From Homalodisca vitripennis (taxonomy: Eukaryota; Arthropoda; Insecta; Hemiptera; Cicadellidae), in assembly GCF_021130785.1 (NCBI RefSeq), contig NC_060214.1:105020001-105084000 (forward strand): a stretch of DNA of 64,000 nt, in the 5' to 3' direction. Below the pieces are notes generated by a model. It worked only from the letters and a program-made list of their open reading frames with translations. It searched no databases and was not told where the DNA came from. Of the stretch, positions 12,301 through 26,309 are shown piece after piece. Numbering within the stretch: the first letter of the stretch is position 1; the number at the start of each line of letters is the position of its first letter. The position numbers were made by a program, and so were the translations under genes.

Positions 12301-12849
12301 TTAACAAATAATCTTGACTTGTAATATTATTTGATCAAATATTCATAGAAGTGCGAGTTACGGAAAGAGTAATATCCACTGAAAATATAAATTACGTAAA
12401 TTATTATTAATGATTTGTAAGCAACACTACCGAATGAAACAACATCAATAGCATCTAAAATAAATAACGCCGGGAAGAGAATATTTTAGTAAATAATTGC
12501 TAACCGTATGGTAATAATAGCTACTTTTTGTATTTAAGATGTGTATTTTTTTGGAGCCAGATTAAAATTTGATAATATAGCAACGTGGATTATAGTAGGC
12601 CTATTATTCGTAATTCCTTCAGAGTACCGTTAATTCTGATTTCAGAAGCTCAATTCAATCTCAATTTCTCATCACGTTTGTTACTGAAGCCTGTTTTCTT
12701 CCCACCCCTAACTTTTGCATGAAGTCTCTTCTTGTTGACACAATAACGTGGAAAAAATAGATAAAAGTCATAAATAAGGTTTGAACACACTAATTGTACA
12801 ACTCCTGTCGGTAATACAACACCGACAAACACTACACACACTATCCATT
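9373..12849. other. Non-coding AT-rich stretch
   Basis: Only short frames without motifs. I see no transposon termini or RNA gene. Confidence 0.55.
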
Positions 12850-12923
12850 AGTAGTGGTGTTGGTAGTAGTGGTAGTGGTGGTAGTGGTGGTAGTGGTGGT
12901 AGTAGTGGTAGTAGTGGTAGTGT
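12850..12923. repeat. GTA/GTG trinucleotide microsatellite
   Basis: An imperfect run mixing GTA and GTG triplets, about 24 units. It yields an artefactual poly-valine frame. Confidence 0.9.
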
Positions 12924-15900
12924 ATACTGTAGTTAACACTTCCACTGCTGGTCTGTACTATATGAGACCGAGCAGTAATCCCAGCCTCTGGCGTCATAAT
13001 ACATCTATCTCAGCCAGCATGTTAGACTATTGTATAAATTACTGTATAGTTATAATACATACTATAGTTATAATAACCTCCAAACATCTATGAATAACAT
13101 AAATTACTTGAAACTGAGACACATATAGCTACCTGAGTAGTGTCGTGTATGGAGAGAAGGTGTAGTGTCAGAAGTCTGTGGATGATACATACACTCTCAA
13201 GACACACATGCACACCCACATTCACACGCACATGCACACACACAAGATGGTAGTATGAAAACTGGAGTTTGTGTTATAATAGGTGACCCAGTATGCCCGC
13301 GAGACAGAAGTACCTGAAAAAAAAACCAGAACACATCTAACATTTAGTAAGTGCTACTGAAGTCCTTTGGTGGGCACTACCTAACTGCAAATTTGACTAA
13401 ACCTCAAGCATGGTACAGAATGGCTCGATATATCTGGAATATCTACTGATAACAAGATAAACTCACGACACTGAAGACACTCTCCTTTTTAGCATGAAAT
13501 TCGTTCTAGATATACGTCGACTACATTCATCAATGAATGCTCTTCCAATAAATGAAAAACTATATATTTATGTTGCCTAGCAAATTTAACAATAGAGGTT
13601 CAAATTTATTAATAGTAGCTTACAACATTGTGACAAACATCACTTACTTCATATTATTCCTATGATTGTCCAAAAACGAATAATCCTTGATTTTTGTGGG
13701 AGTAATTGGCGGTGAATTGATGCAAATGATCAAAATGTATGTCTGGATGAGAGGATTTAGGTATGGAATTCCAAATTTTACTTTATGTTGTTGTACTATG
13801 ACTGCTAAACAATTTTAATGTATTGCGTAATAGTATAATGGAAATATTTAATACAAGTCTAGGTCAATATTCATATAATAAGCTTTATTCATAAGAAAGA
13901 AATGGCAGCTTTGAAATAAGATAAATATTGAAGTCTTAAACGACGACCACTTGTAATGGATACAAAATTAAGAATGACTATATCTGAAATTAGTGCACTT
14001 TTTTCACGCGACCAAGTATGTAAACAATAAGGAACGGATAAAGGAATCTTACAACTTATATTTCCATTTTTAGGTAATCAGAATAAGGCACGGATAGCTA
14101 GATATTATTTAATTGCATTATGGACATTATATATACATAATATATTTTAAAGTAGGCTTTAGAAAATGATCGATGGGTGGGGGTAAATATTTTTGTAATC
14201 TAGTCGGGATAAGATAATTTGTAAGAACTTTGTACTGGGCAAAAGAAAGATACTTGTAACTAGAGAAACCCTTTAGTACGGGTTTATGTATTTAGTCACG
14301 AAACAAACATCAGTGCTGCACATATTTCCAGAAGGGAGGGGATGGGGTTTTGTATTAGTGCATGTATTTTGATTTAATTTAATTTCAGTATTCACATTTA
14401 AAATGACTGCTTTATTATAGACATTTATTTCATCGTTTAAATATCTTCTAAATTAAGGACATATTACGATTTACCGTAACCGGTGGAGTTAGACCACTAG
14501 ATATTGCATATTATAAAGAATCGATATTACACTAACTGGGTTAACTCCACATTATGAAAGTAAGAAACGATTAAAAATGATAGTTTTGAAGTGCTTTATC
14601 TCCGGAATCATTTCTATAAAAGTTTAGATATATCTAGTCTGCCTATTACAAGTTCGTCACAATTAAGGCTGCAGTAAAAGCTTCTTACCCAAAACCTTCA
14701 TTGAGGTTTGAAGGAATATATTCATTAAAATTTATTGAGGAATTGGAGCCAGTTTTTAAAATAAAATAAAAGTTTTTTAGTCTCCGTAATAGTACAACGT
14801 TGAATGAAATATTGTCATAATCGTACAAATTTCATGAAAACCTTGTTCTAAATATATTCATATTCTATAAGAAATTTACATGACTATTTTAAAGTATAAT
14901 TTATCAAACCTGTGCCGTTAGAGACAATCAATCGTGAATTCCTAAAATATATACCACGCTCTCACATAATTATGTAGTCTTTTTATATATTTAAAGAGAT
15001 TTCCATATAATTTTAATACAGTGTAATAGAGCCTTAAAATATTTTGGCCCAAGTTATGTGCTTATTTAAAAAAAATAATGGAAATTCATTGGAATTACAG
15101 GAAAGGCTTGGAATCGTGCGGATGAGGATATCTATGTACTGGAAATGGTGGGAGAATTCAATAGGGAACAGCAATATTGAATATATGTGTAAGGATGAAG
15201 TGTGCAGTAATTTTTAATCTAAAAGACAACATAATGTTTTTCTGTTTCTATACATTTAATGTTCTAATATCAAGTTAATATTCTCTATATTGTATAGATA
15301 TGTATTACGTTCTTAATTAGAAAATATCATAAATACGTTATATTATATTATAGGTTATATTATAAATTTATTATAACTATAACTTTACAGGAAGTAGTAA
15401 AGAACAATAACAGAAAAAATCCTTTACTATTTCAAAGAGGACCTCTATTAGCTATTAGTAAATATATTATTTTATACGGGTCTTAAACTAATTGTGAAAA
15501 AACAGACTTTCATATAATGTGAACCATTCTTTTTCCCCACTAAATCACCTTTTGAGAATAGTATAAAGTGCTTTTATAAGTTTTCTCTTTGTGTGCCAAA
15601 ATTTTAAATGTTGGGGTTTTAACATGTAGTTCTAAAAGCAAATATACAATGTTTGTATATCATTTTAAAGTTCTATGTAAAGTCAAACACATTATTACAA
15701 ACTAATCTTGGTTATATCTTTTTGTTTAAAAATTGCATCAGAAAGAAATTTGAAATGTAACAGTACTGATTAGACTATTATGAATGCAGTTTTGAAGATG
15801 TAGAAATTAATTTAAAATTACCATTACAAAAACTAAGTGTTATTTCATATAAAATATTAAACTTTTTCTTACAAACTTACTCTAGCGGTACAAGCCAACA

Positions 15901-16627
15901 ACTAAAATAAGTTACAATTTGGAAATTCAAACATAAAACAATAGTGTACGTAATTCTTGTACCCAACAAAACTTTTTGTTCTTGATTTTTTCCAACTCAC
16001 AAAATACGTTTTCAAATAAAAAATGTTTTATATTATGACTACACATTTTATGATAAAATTTTTACTCTAAATAAGCTAAAATTGATCAAATTAAAATAAA
16101 GACTATCTGAAATAAATATTACGTTATTATATACTTAGTTATATTATTACAATACAAAATTGATTATATTTTTTATCATTATAAATGAACAGAGGATTTA
16201 CTAACCTATAATTAATAGGTTTATGTTATAAATACTAATCATGTGATCCATTAAAAGCAACTGCTCATACAACAACATCAGTCAATAATTGTTTTGTAGT
16301 AATTATATTCAAGAAGTGTTACTTAAATAATTACCAGCATTTAATATTTTGTTATTTTTGCAGGTTAATGAAAGGATAACTTCAATAAAGTATTCTCATA
16401 CATAACTCAGATTTATGAAGACTTACATGATAATATTATTTTACAAAGAAGGTATATTAATATATTCAATAAACACATGATTTCAATTCATAAACGTAAA
16501 TACATAAATTAGGATGATTATACGTTGATTAATAAAGATAATACTTTTAAATAATGATATACTAAAATTTCAAATAATTAACTGTAAAAAACCTAATATA
16601 TTTATATTATACGTGTGTATGTAGGTG
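12924..16627. other. Non-coding AT-rich stretch
   Basis: Contains a short CA/CACG-rich patch near 13198-13243 and long AT-rich sequence. No gene recognised. Confidence 0.55.
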
Positions 16628-16642
16628 TATATATATGTATAC

Positions 16643-16698
<56 letters not shown>
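16628..16698. repeat. (TA)n microsatellite with interruptions
   Basis: A TA run interrupted by GT and CA steps. Confidence 0.9.
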
Positions 16699-16989
16699 AA
16701 GCAGTTTATTACAATTAAATGCTTCAAGTAAGTTATTGTGGATTTTAAACGTGTTTAAATTGCGGAAGTACTGAGCGTAAAAAAGAAACCTCAAATAAAG
16801 TTATACTTGGTATGTCTCATTACGTCATGGATAAATCAAAAGGAATATAACTCATAAAATATCTAAATATTAGATGACATAGAGCCGTATATAAGAAGCT
16901 TAGGTATATCTTATGGCCTAGTTATATATTCTATATAGGCTATGATTATAATGATGTGCCCATAACACAGCTGTGACCATGTGGAGAGA

Positions 16990-17680
16990 GAACAGTTTAT
17001 TTTATGACAGAACATTGTACAAGCGATGGATAAGTAAGTGGAGGAGAGGTAGATGTCTATAACACAATAGTTGCCTCGTAGAACTATTTCTCCCTAATTG
17101 AGGTATATCCCAACCCATTTGTGGGTTCGCAGTTTTATGTCGGAACATTGTACAAGCGATGGATAAGTAAGTGGAGGAGAGGTAGATGTCTATAACAAAA
17201 TAGTTGCCTCATAGAACTATTCCTCCCTCCCTAACTGAGGTATATCCCAACCCATTTGTGGGTTCGCAGTTTTATGTCGGAACATTGTACAAGCGATGGA
17301 TAAGTAAGTGGAGGAGAGGTAGATGTCTATAACACAATAGTTGCCTCATAGAACTATTCCTCCCTCCCTAACTGAGTTATATCCCTTCCCATTTGTGGGT
17401 TCACAATTTTATGTCGGAACATTGTACAAGCGATGGATAAGTAAGGGGAGGAGAGGTAGATGTCTATAACACAATAGTTGCCTCGTAGAACTATTTCTCC
17501 CTAACTGAGGTATATCCCAACCCATTTGTGGGTTCGCAGTTTTATGTCGGAACATTGTACAAGCGATGGATAAGTAAGGAGGAGAAGTAATAGTCTATGA
17601 TATAACAATTGCCACATAGAACTATGCTTCCCTCCCTAACGGTGTTATATGCTATCCTATTTGTTGGTTCACACTGGATG
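16990..17680. repeat. Minisatellite, five units of about 132-138 bp
   Basis: The anchor AACATTGTAC recurs at 17011, 17144, 17281, 17419 and 17551, giving periods of 133, 137, 138 and 132 bp. Each unit carries a GGATAAGTAAG block, a TAGTTGCCTC block and a small perfect hairpin AACCCA-TTTG-TGGGTT, except where mutated. The last unit is the most diverged and fades near 17680. The length differences come mainly from the CTCC run. Confidence 0.9.
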
Positions 17681-17689
17681 AAAATAAAA

Positions 17690-18660
17690 GGAAAGTTCTT
17701 GAATGCTATACCAAACGGATGACGGGTAAGACAATTATTATAACAATGAAAACTAAATCCACTTGTTATAAACAAACGATTGGGTTGATTAATAGGTTTA
17801 ATACCAGTATAGTGTAGAATTATATATCATACTATGAGACTCTTCTGGTTTTATCTGTTCATTTATGAAATAAATAATAAAACAACAAATGAGTATTCGT
17901 GAAGATTGAGATCTGCGTAAAATGTTATATTACTGTTAGGACGTACCAAAATACTATAAAAATGTTTAACTTTATTAACTTAAATATTTTAATAACTGAT
18001 GGTAACTTACTTTAGTAGAATTAATATTTACATTAATTATAAAAGCTGTTTGCAGAATAATAAAAATGGATATTTATCCAGCGTACGTAACAAATTACAA
18101 CCAAATCTTATCCTATTCAGTTTATTTACAGTTTAATTGTTTTTTACCAACTAAAGGTTTTTTCATTGGGAACCCCTATTGAATTATAATTTTCAATCCC
18201 AAGTAATGAAGACTATTTATAAAAGTTTCTGATGTACGCATAATTTCCATAAAGTAAAAGGACCTCAATATTTTTGTAGTTAGAAAAGGGTTACTTGAAG
18301 TTAAAAATAGCTTATGATGTAACTCGTAGTGGGCTGGTTGTAGTGGTTCGGTTTCCATTTCATCACATGCATTCCACTATATAAAAGGCAGGGTACCAGT
18401 TTAAACACGCGATTGATGTGGCTCCAGAGGTAAACTTGGATAGATGCTTTGATCTCGCTTAACAGTTTGTAGTGATTTAATTACGCCTTCTAAGACCAAA
18501 TCAGCGACAGGGTTCACAGAAAAACTATTTTTTATGTTCAACAAAATATTTTAGGATTCTCTTAATAACAATATTAATGCAAATTGATATTTTCATTGAA
18601 ACAGAATCCATCCATTTTAGAATGAAAATGACGTAAAACTATAGAAACTAAGAAATTTAG
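17690..18660. other. Non-coding stretch
   Basis: No gene recognised; short frames only. Confidence 0.55.
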
Positions 18661-18839
<179 letters not shown>

Positions 18840-19079
18840 TGGCATAAAATGAATTATAAGTTCTGGGCAAAACAAATATTTTAATTACGAGGGTGAGTAA
18901 GCCACACCACTTGTCTCGTTACAGACTTCGCTGAAGTTTGATGATAAATTTCAAGTTTAAGACAATGTATTAAGCTACAAGTGTTACTATGTCACATTTA
19001 ACGTCATATCATTGTACTCAGTTTGTTTACAATTACAGTTTTCCTAAGATTTTATTTTACGTATTAATTTCTTCTTGAA

Positions 19080-19265
19080 ACCCATAAGAGCAAAACAAAA
19101 TATTTATCAATGTTCTGTCAAATTCTACGGACTACCCTTAAAGTTCAAGGAAATGTCATAGAGCATTTTGTTTCCGAGATATCTTGTGCGCAGACGGGCA
19201 GTTAGACACAGAAATTAAACTATCCAACGATATGCTTCGCCCACGCTCAGCCAAATACAATGTTT
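19080..19265. repeat. Dispersed repeat relic with GACGGGCAG...ACGCTCAGCC pattern
   Basis: The segment contains TTCCGAGATAT, then CAGACGGGCAGTTAGACACA, then GAAATTAA, and ends near CACGCTCAGCCAAATAC. A similar ordered series (GACAG repeats, GAAATT, CTCAGC) occurs at 50401-50490, and the terminal motif recurs at 8296-8320. This layout resembles a dispersed repeat common in insect genomes. The boundaries are uncertain. Confidence 0.35.
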
Positions 19266-20529
19266 TAAATTTCTCTTATCACGTAGCCTATATTAAGTAA
19301 TATTACAGATTTTTTATTCCGTACGAAGTTACGGTTTAAAGTTTCAGATAACAAACTCTCAAACTGTAACTGTAAAACACAATTTCCTAGTTGAAGAAAG
19401 TTTCCGAGATGTCAAAGAGAACGACGACCCAAATATTTCTTTATCGTAAAGTTTCAGCGTCTTCAATCTTATGAGTTCCGTCACTATTCCAATTTTCTCT
19501 GTATGCCTTACTGACAGTAAAGTGTGTGTGTTTCTTCTCACCATGTTGTTAAAGCTAAAAGCTTTTCCTCTGTTATTGGAAAGTCATGGCAGCTTTATTT
19601 GAATGCGAGCTGTTTACTTTTTTACTTCATATCATCAGTCCCGATTTATTTTTCATAATATAAAGTGTTATCTGAAATACAATCATTTTCTAAATATTTA
19701 TATTCGATTACAATTTGGTTCGTAGACTTGGCACAAAATTAAAGGGCAGTTTTTCTCATTATTGAAGGAAATTTCTTTTCGATGTTAAAAAATCACATTC
19801 GTATATCTGAGTAACTTTTATGAAATTTTGTGGAGCACAGAATTTATTACACCTAAAATGGTTTACAACAACTTATCTGTATAATAAAAATAAGTTTTCC
19901 TGTTATCAGTTATATTGTACCTCGGTCTGAAACATTAAAAAATAAATAATAACACAATCTACTTCAACCAATATATTTACTTGTTTTGATATTCGATCAA
20001 TTATCACACGTAGTCGGTTATAAAACAACATCTTTCATAGAAGTTCCCAAATTAGTTAATACATTACACTACAATATTAAATTAGTACATTTACTTTATA
20101 TTTTACGTCTGTGACTTTCACAAATGTTATATTTCACTAAGCACATTATTATAGCAAAGAAAATGTTTAACGTAACATTTAACTAAAATAAATTTACGAA
20201 GATAAGGAACAGTAGTGTTGTTAAAGATTTGTAAAGAATCAAAGGAAAAACAATTAATTTAATTTTAAATCTTTAAAAAAAATCATACTTAAAGTGTATT
20301 GGATATTTAAATAATCATCTAGTTAAAGTTAATAGCTTGCTCTCCTAATTGTATCTTCTAAATTGCTTCTTACGTTACTTTATATACTATAGATAAAACT
20401 ATTATTTTTTAGTACAAAGCAGAAAATGTTATCGTTCTCTTTGTGTCCCTCCTCTCTGTATAAATGGATATGGTTTTGATCACTCACATGTTTACATCCT
20501 TTATTTGTAAGCAATAAAGGCAATTCTCA

Positions 20530-20659
20530 GATCTTGTATGGATGACAGATTTGCTCTGTTCCAGGCAACTACTGAGGAGGTCATGCAGCATTCATACTTG
20601 AGGAATCCATTACAGAGTGTAGCCCAGGATGCAGTGACAGGTTTACTGACTAATAGCAT
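20530..20659 (+). CDS. Candidate isolated coding exon, function unknown
   Basis: A GC-richer island holds an open frame beginning MDDRFALFQATTEEVMQHSY from 20539 and continuing through LRNPLQSVAQDAVTGLLTNS. It is preceded by an acceptor-like TTCTCAG ending at 20530 and followed by a donor-like AG/GTATTT near 20661. The amino-acid composition looks more protein-like than neighbouring chance frames. I do not recognise the family, and no adjoining exon was found. It could be a host exon, a transposon fragment or chance. Confidence 0.25.
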
Positions 20660-23600
20660 TAGGTATTTGGTAATTTTTCCTTAGCAATGGGACTTCCAAG
20701 TTAAAGATCGACGGCTAGAGACTGATCACGGAGCCTTGTTATAAAGTGTATTAGGTCTGATGGCTAAACTCGCTCACGTGACTTTTCGCTTTCAGCGTTG
20801 AAGTTGAGTCTTCTTTCAAGACCTTAAAAACTTCTTCACTGACCTTGATTTAGCTCAGTAAATAACGTAAGTTGATGGTAACTCTTCACATAATAAGGAG
20901 ATTCCGCATCTTACAAAACTCTGATAATTCATTACATCCCTTCACAAAAATAAAATGTGTATATTATCTATACAATCAGTCAAGCCTGAAGGATAAAACT
21001 TAACTATAAAATGTCCTATTTAGCCCATTGAATAAATATAAAACTATGTTTCTTACATAAAGAAGTAAATATTGATGATTCAACTTAGTAGAAATGATAA
21101 CAAGAGAGCAGGGATTAATTACGTTTATCTCCCTTTAGATTTAAACATAACCCGGAATATATTTGTAATATTTCAATTTGTAAACTAATGGCTGTAAATG
21201 TCAAAGCTTGTTCGTTTAGTCTGATTTATTTTTATGCTATAAGTGTTCACAACTGTCCTTAACTTTTCATTTCATTTTCACACAATGTATATAGTACAGT
21301 TGAATTTTGTTTTCGGTAACAAGTCTCAAAGATACTATAATAACCCGGTTTGTAGTATAAAAAATGAGATTATGGAAAGTTTACCACTTTGGGAACATTT
21401 TAAGCATAAATAATTATGCTCCTGATTTCAAAATTTGAATGAATTTTTAAATAAATAAGTATAAAAATATTTCAAGTAAAGTCGCTGAACTGTGATAACC
21501 TTAAATTCACATCAACTGTTATAGGTATTTTATTGCACGTAACCATTATATATTTATTTTGAACATTTAATTTTTCTATGAAATGCGTGACTCGTACAAG
21601 ATGTAATCGTACACAAAAATACCGTAAGTGTTCTATCCTACGCTTAACAATAAACATCACCTTTTTAATGATGTAGCAAACGATAGTTACACAATTGGTG
21701 AAAGATAAAATGTCCGCTCTCTCAGCAGTAAAAGTACCGTAAATCTCAATCTTCCGCTAGGAAAGATACTCTCAAATGACAAACACAAAGATAGAAAATC
21801 TCAAAATCGTTTATTTTGAAATCTTTCAGTCTGGCAAATCATAACAAATTTCCAATTTCTGGCACATTCACCACTACCAGTAGAATGTGTGTTATATTTT
21901 ACTGTGGAAAGATTAAATTTGAACAAGTTTAAGCTAAAATAATTTTCTTCATTACGAAACATTTTATTAGAGATAGAACAGATAATTATTTTTGTTTTTA
22001 TTATTTTTTTCAGTCATTATCTCTTTTATACTCTTTAAAATTCATACCTCGATTCATTTGAATGTTAAACGCCTTTAGACAATTGAGTTAGGTTTCATAG
22101 CAATATTTCATTAACGATAGTTCTGATTAGGTAGGACCGCAAGAGTGCGCTGAAGAAAGCTCTTGTTACTGACTTTTAACATAACAAGGCACTGTGTTTT
22201 ATTGAACGAATGAGCTGCATGTGTCAATATGGCACATGTTTAAATCTCATACGACTGTGCTCAGCCTTATTATAAATGCTATTTTCAAGTTTCTATATTG
22301 GTTTCCCCATATATTCAAATATAAATATTTTATTTGAATAAAAAATAGGCTGGACTTAAATAAAATGGTTGTTTATGGAACTCATTGTCACTAATGTGTA
22401 CTTTCACAGTCCATATTAACCAAATTCTCTACTTATTTACACACGAGTCAATTTAACATTGCGGCAGTCAATAATTATTAACACAAGACCATCTTTCATG
22501 ATCACGACTGTTACCAATAATTATGTCACTTCAAAAGTTCAGTTCTAAAATTCCATTAGCTCGCTCTGTCGCTCCAGCTTCTTATAAAGTTATTAGCGCT
22601 TCCAGAACATTCAAATTCCAGAGCCTAATGGATGAGTGGAGAAGGGTCACAGTGTCCACCCACCGCTCATTCAAGGAGGGGCGATGCGGGTCATATAAAG
22701 AAACTGCCCCAACATATGGGGCAAACCTCTCCCCAACAACGCTATTCATCTATTATACATTTTGTTACTGTCAGGAAACTCGATGTCATATTCTCTTTGT
22801 ATCGGAGGTTGGCCTGTCTATCAGAAAATTCTCCAATATTCTCACAACATTATCATGCATAAGTTGAAGAATATAGATAAGTTCGTTTTCGAGGTATCAT
22901 TCGGATAGACATACATATAAACAGAGGAAAATGCAGTTACCTCATTAAAATAAGAATATAAGATTTAAAAATGTAATATACATACTACGAGATGGATCGC
23001 AGATAAACTTTCCAGCTATAGATACATTTAACTTAAATGTTTACTATTAATAATTTGTTGGAAATAAAATAAATTGGAAATTTTCCAATTCATCCACGCC
23101 AATGAGACTTCGTGATCCAAACGATCTATTATTTCGTACGATTATTTATTCAGTTATTTGAAATAAACCCACAGAAATTTTGATAATAAAATATGTTAGA
23201 TTATTCCGTTGTTAATCTATTTTTATAGTTGTATATTTGTAAAAAAAATACAATTTATATTGATTGCTTTGAAACGTAAAGAACCAAAATATAATATTGA
23301 TAGTAATCCATATCCATATAGTATATGTCATATTGAAGATGCAGAATCGGTGCTCTCTACGAACCACGGCTGGACTGTCTAACTTGTGTACAGCTTTGTA
23401 ACAGATCCATTTTCATCTGCTGAAATATTGTAATCCTGTTACCTATAATAGTTTTGTCCTTATAATTATATTCCATTCTAATTTACGTTTTAACTAATGA
23501 TATTGCACTCTTTAAAAATTTCGAATTAAGTTCACCTACTTTTTATTTCTTTCATTAAACTTTTAATTTAAACATTTTGAATATTCAGTCCGTTTTTTGG

Positions 23601-26309
23601 CAAGTGAAACTCGAATTGGCATATCCCATGCAGGCTCATTTTCCACGAATGATGCTTTTTCTTAGGGCATATTTTTTGTTTGAAATTAAATTTTGTTTTT
23701 AATTGTGCCCAATTTTAAAGCTTATTTTTATATTGCAATACTATAAAGTTATTTATAAAATGAAATAATATTTATTCATTCGTTCAATTCACTACCAGCT
23801 TTGTCATTAATGTGGCTGAATATTAAATAGTGAATATTAAATAATTATATAAGAATGAATCGTTACTGCTTAAACAATAATATGGAAAAGGTTTCTTATA
23901 AAGTAGAAATACTAACGGCGCCAGTGCTCTCATAACTGTCTGCCCTGATTAAACGTCTTTTCTTTGACGTACCGTAAGTGGAACAGTTCTGAGTTGTTTA
24001 GATAAGTCGAGACCGGTATTATAACGAGAATACATTTAATTAGAAAGAAAATTAAAATTCCCTTAAATATTCAGACATTTCTATAATCATACACGTGATG
24101 CAAAAATTATTTTTGCAATTTAATTACTATATATGCTCTAATTTTGGAGTTTTCTGAAAATATATTTTGTGACCAAGGCACACTTATGCATGCAACGTTA
24201 AAGTCACAGAAAATACAATCGTATTCAAGAGCATTAACCATGTCTGAGCTAAGAGCTGGCCGACAGCATAAACCCAATGATGTATTCATTTAGTTACCTT
24301 GTCCTCAAAAAGTAACACTTAATTGGTATAATTTTTCTCGCAAATTTCTCTCAATCGCTTGATCAGTAAAAGACAAATACCCTCTGCTACTAGATATATT
24401 GGGCATAAATACTTCAAATTCTAAAGAAAACTTATGTTTTTACAATAAATTATTTGGTGACTCAGTCTCAATACGATTCAAAGCATTTAAGGAGAAGAAT
24501 TTGAGCAATTGGAAAAAATTTAAGTTTGTTAATTGCGTAGGTCAGTTATAAATAAAAAAATATTATTCGTTAAAATATACATTTGTGTGTCATTTTAAAA
24601 ATAGTGATGTAGTGGTGTATTAAATATTAAATTTCGTTACACTGCGAAAATGCAGTGGAATTTTTAATATTTATAAGCACATTTATAGCAGCAAAGTTTC
24701 AATTTGTTGCCTTATAAGTTAAAAAGGGTTTTGTGCATGAATGTTTTGAAGTATCAATTCGAAACTATTTATACAATTACTATTGTAGACTCAGTATTGT
24801 TAGTGATAAGGTAAGATAAGATGACACCATCAACGACAATGTACAAAATACATAGGATAGGCTGATGGATCCTGTACATTTTGTGACCACAAAAATTATC
24901 CATGTACAGCTGGATATTAAGGAAATATTCGCTTTAAACAATTATTATAAAATCATATATGAAATAAATGCAAGTTCTGACAGTTATGAATGTTAGTATG
25001 TAGAACAGAATGTCCATTACTTCAATAGACTGTGTGGGTTAATCAAGTTGATCCTGAATGAATAAATAAAATATGATCGTTTTAAATTCTAATAGTTTTG
25101 TTTATCGACTAGCAAAGTAAAGGAATGTTTATCAATGATTCCATAAAGAAGAATCTTATTCTTTGGGCTCTTTTGTTTAGTCTAATAGCAAGATAATGAC
25201 AGTTGTTCTTTTTCAATGTCTCGATAAATGTTATTACTACATTTAAAAATTTTAACATTCTTTCAAAAGCTATCCTCTATTTCTGATTACACATAAAAAG
25301 TGTCTTTTAATACAAAAGATTTTGCCTAGCAATGAATAATGACTGAACTAATATTTAATCAAGAAAAGAATAAGACTAGAACTAATTATTGTAAATGTAA
25401 AACAAGGAACAATAAAATCAAAACATTGTAGAAATTATGTGTGTTCTTCTTAATAATTGTACTTAGTTGTACTATTAGACTAAAATATCTAATAGTATCA
25501 ATACAATATGAGAATTTTTAGTGTGCGTTAATACCTTATGTAGAATGGAATTTTCTTTTGTTGTAAAATGCTTTAGCAGTGATTTTCCTGTATTTTATTG
25601 AATAGTTGACAGCATTTTAGGATTAATATTCTAAAGGTAACTCCAAACGGGCTAAGCCTAGGGTAACCGATTATTTATCAAATTCAATAAAATATTGCAT
25701 TTAAAACTAAGTAAATTGATTTATTACATTCATTTTGCTAAATAAAGAGTTTAATATTGTTATTTGAATGAGAATAAGAATGAGCTATTAGTTGATCTGT
25801 TCACTACTTATTAAATCGATGCATATAAATAATAGACACTTACCTTCCATAAAATATACCCCTGCGTTAAACGTAAGACTGGCATTCTTAGGGAAGGTAA
25901 GAACTATATTTTAGTGTGCTTCTTCAGTCCAGGGGCCAAAATATGTACTTAACCATTTCTGTTTGTAAAACTGTAGTATTAGCCGAGTTTTCAACAATAA
26001 TGAAAGAAAAAGATCATTTGTTTATCTGATATGATTTGCAAAATAAGTGGCAGTAACTTTTTTCATACCCAGAGTAAATTATGGTTCATAGGAAATAACA
26101 CTTTTTAAGAATGTTTATAAGACTAAGTATGTCTCAGATATGCGTTGTCAAGTCATACGATTACTTAGTCCAAAATCAAGCCTTCTCAGATAATAAAGTT
26201 ACAAAAGTAGTTCTTAATTTGCAAAGGTTCTAAACAAATAATTCCAGATGGAGGAGGATGTATGAGATTTCAGAGTTCAGATCGTCCATACAATTACATA
26301 CATAAATGT

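Larger units (their letters stand above)
18840..26300. other. Long non-coding stretch
   Basis: No gene is recognised across this AT-rich stretch. A possible single exon at 20530-20659 and a dispersed-repeat relic near 19080-19265 are listed separately. A 114-codon frame at 22523-22867 was examined and not accepted as a gene. Confidence 0.5.

Noticed and set aside
12854..13093. Poly-valine open frame
   Set aside because: Produced by the GTA/GTG trinucleotide repeat; the rest of the frame has no motif.
16990..17680. Repeat array considered as CRISPR
   Set aside because: Units are 132-138 bp and contiguous with no unique spacers, and the genome is eukaryotic.
22523..22867. 114-codon plus-strand frame
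   Set aside because: Length is notable, but there is no motif; composition is unremarkable, and an overlapping frame of similar length exists, typical of a locally GC-richer patch.
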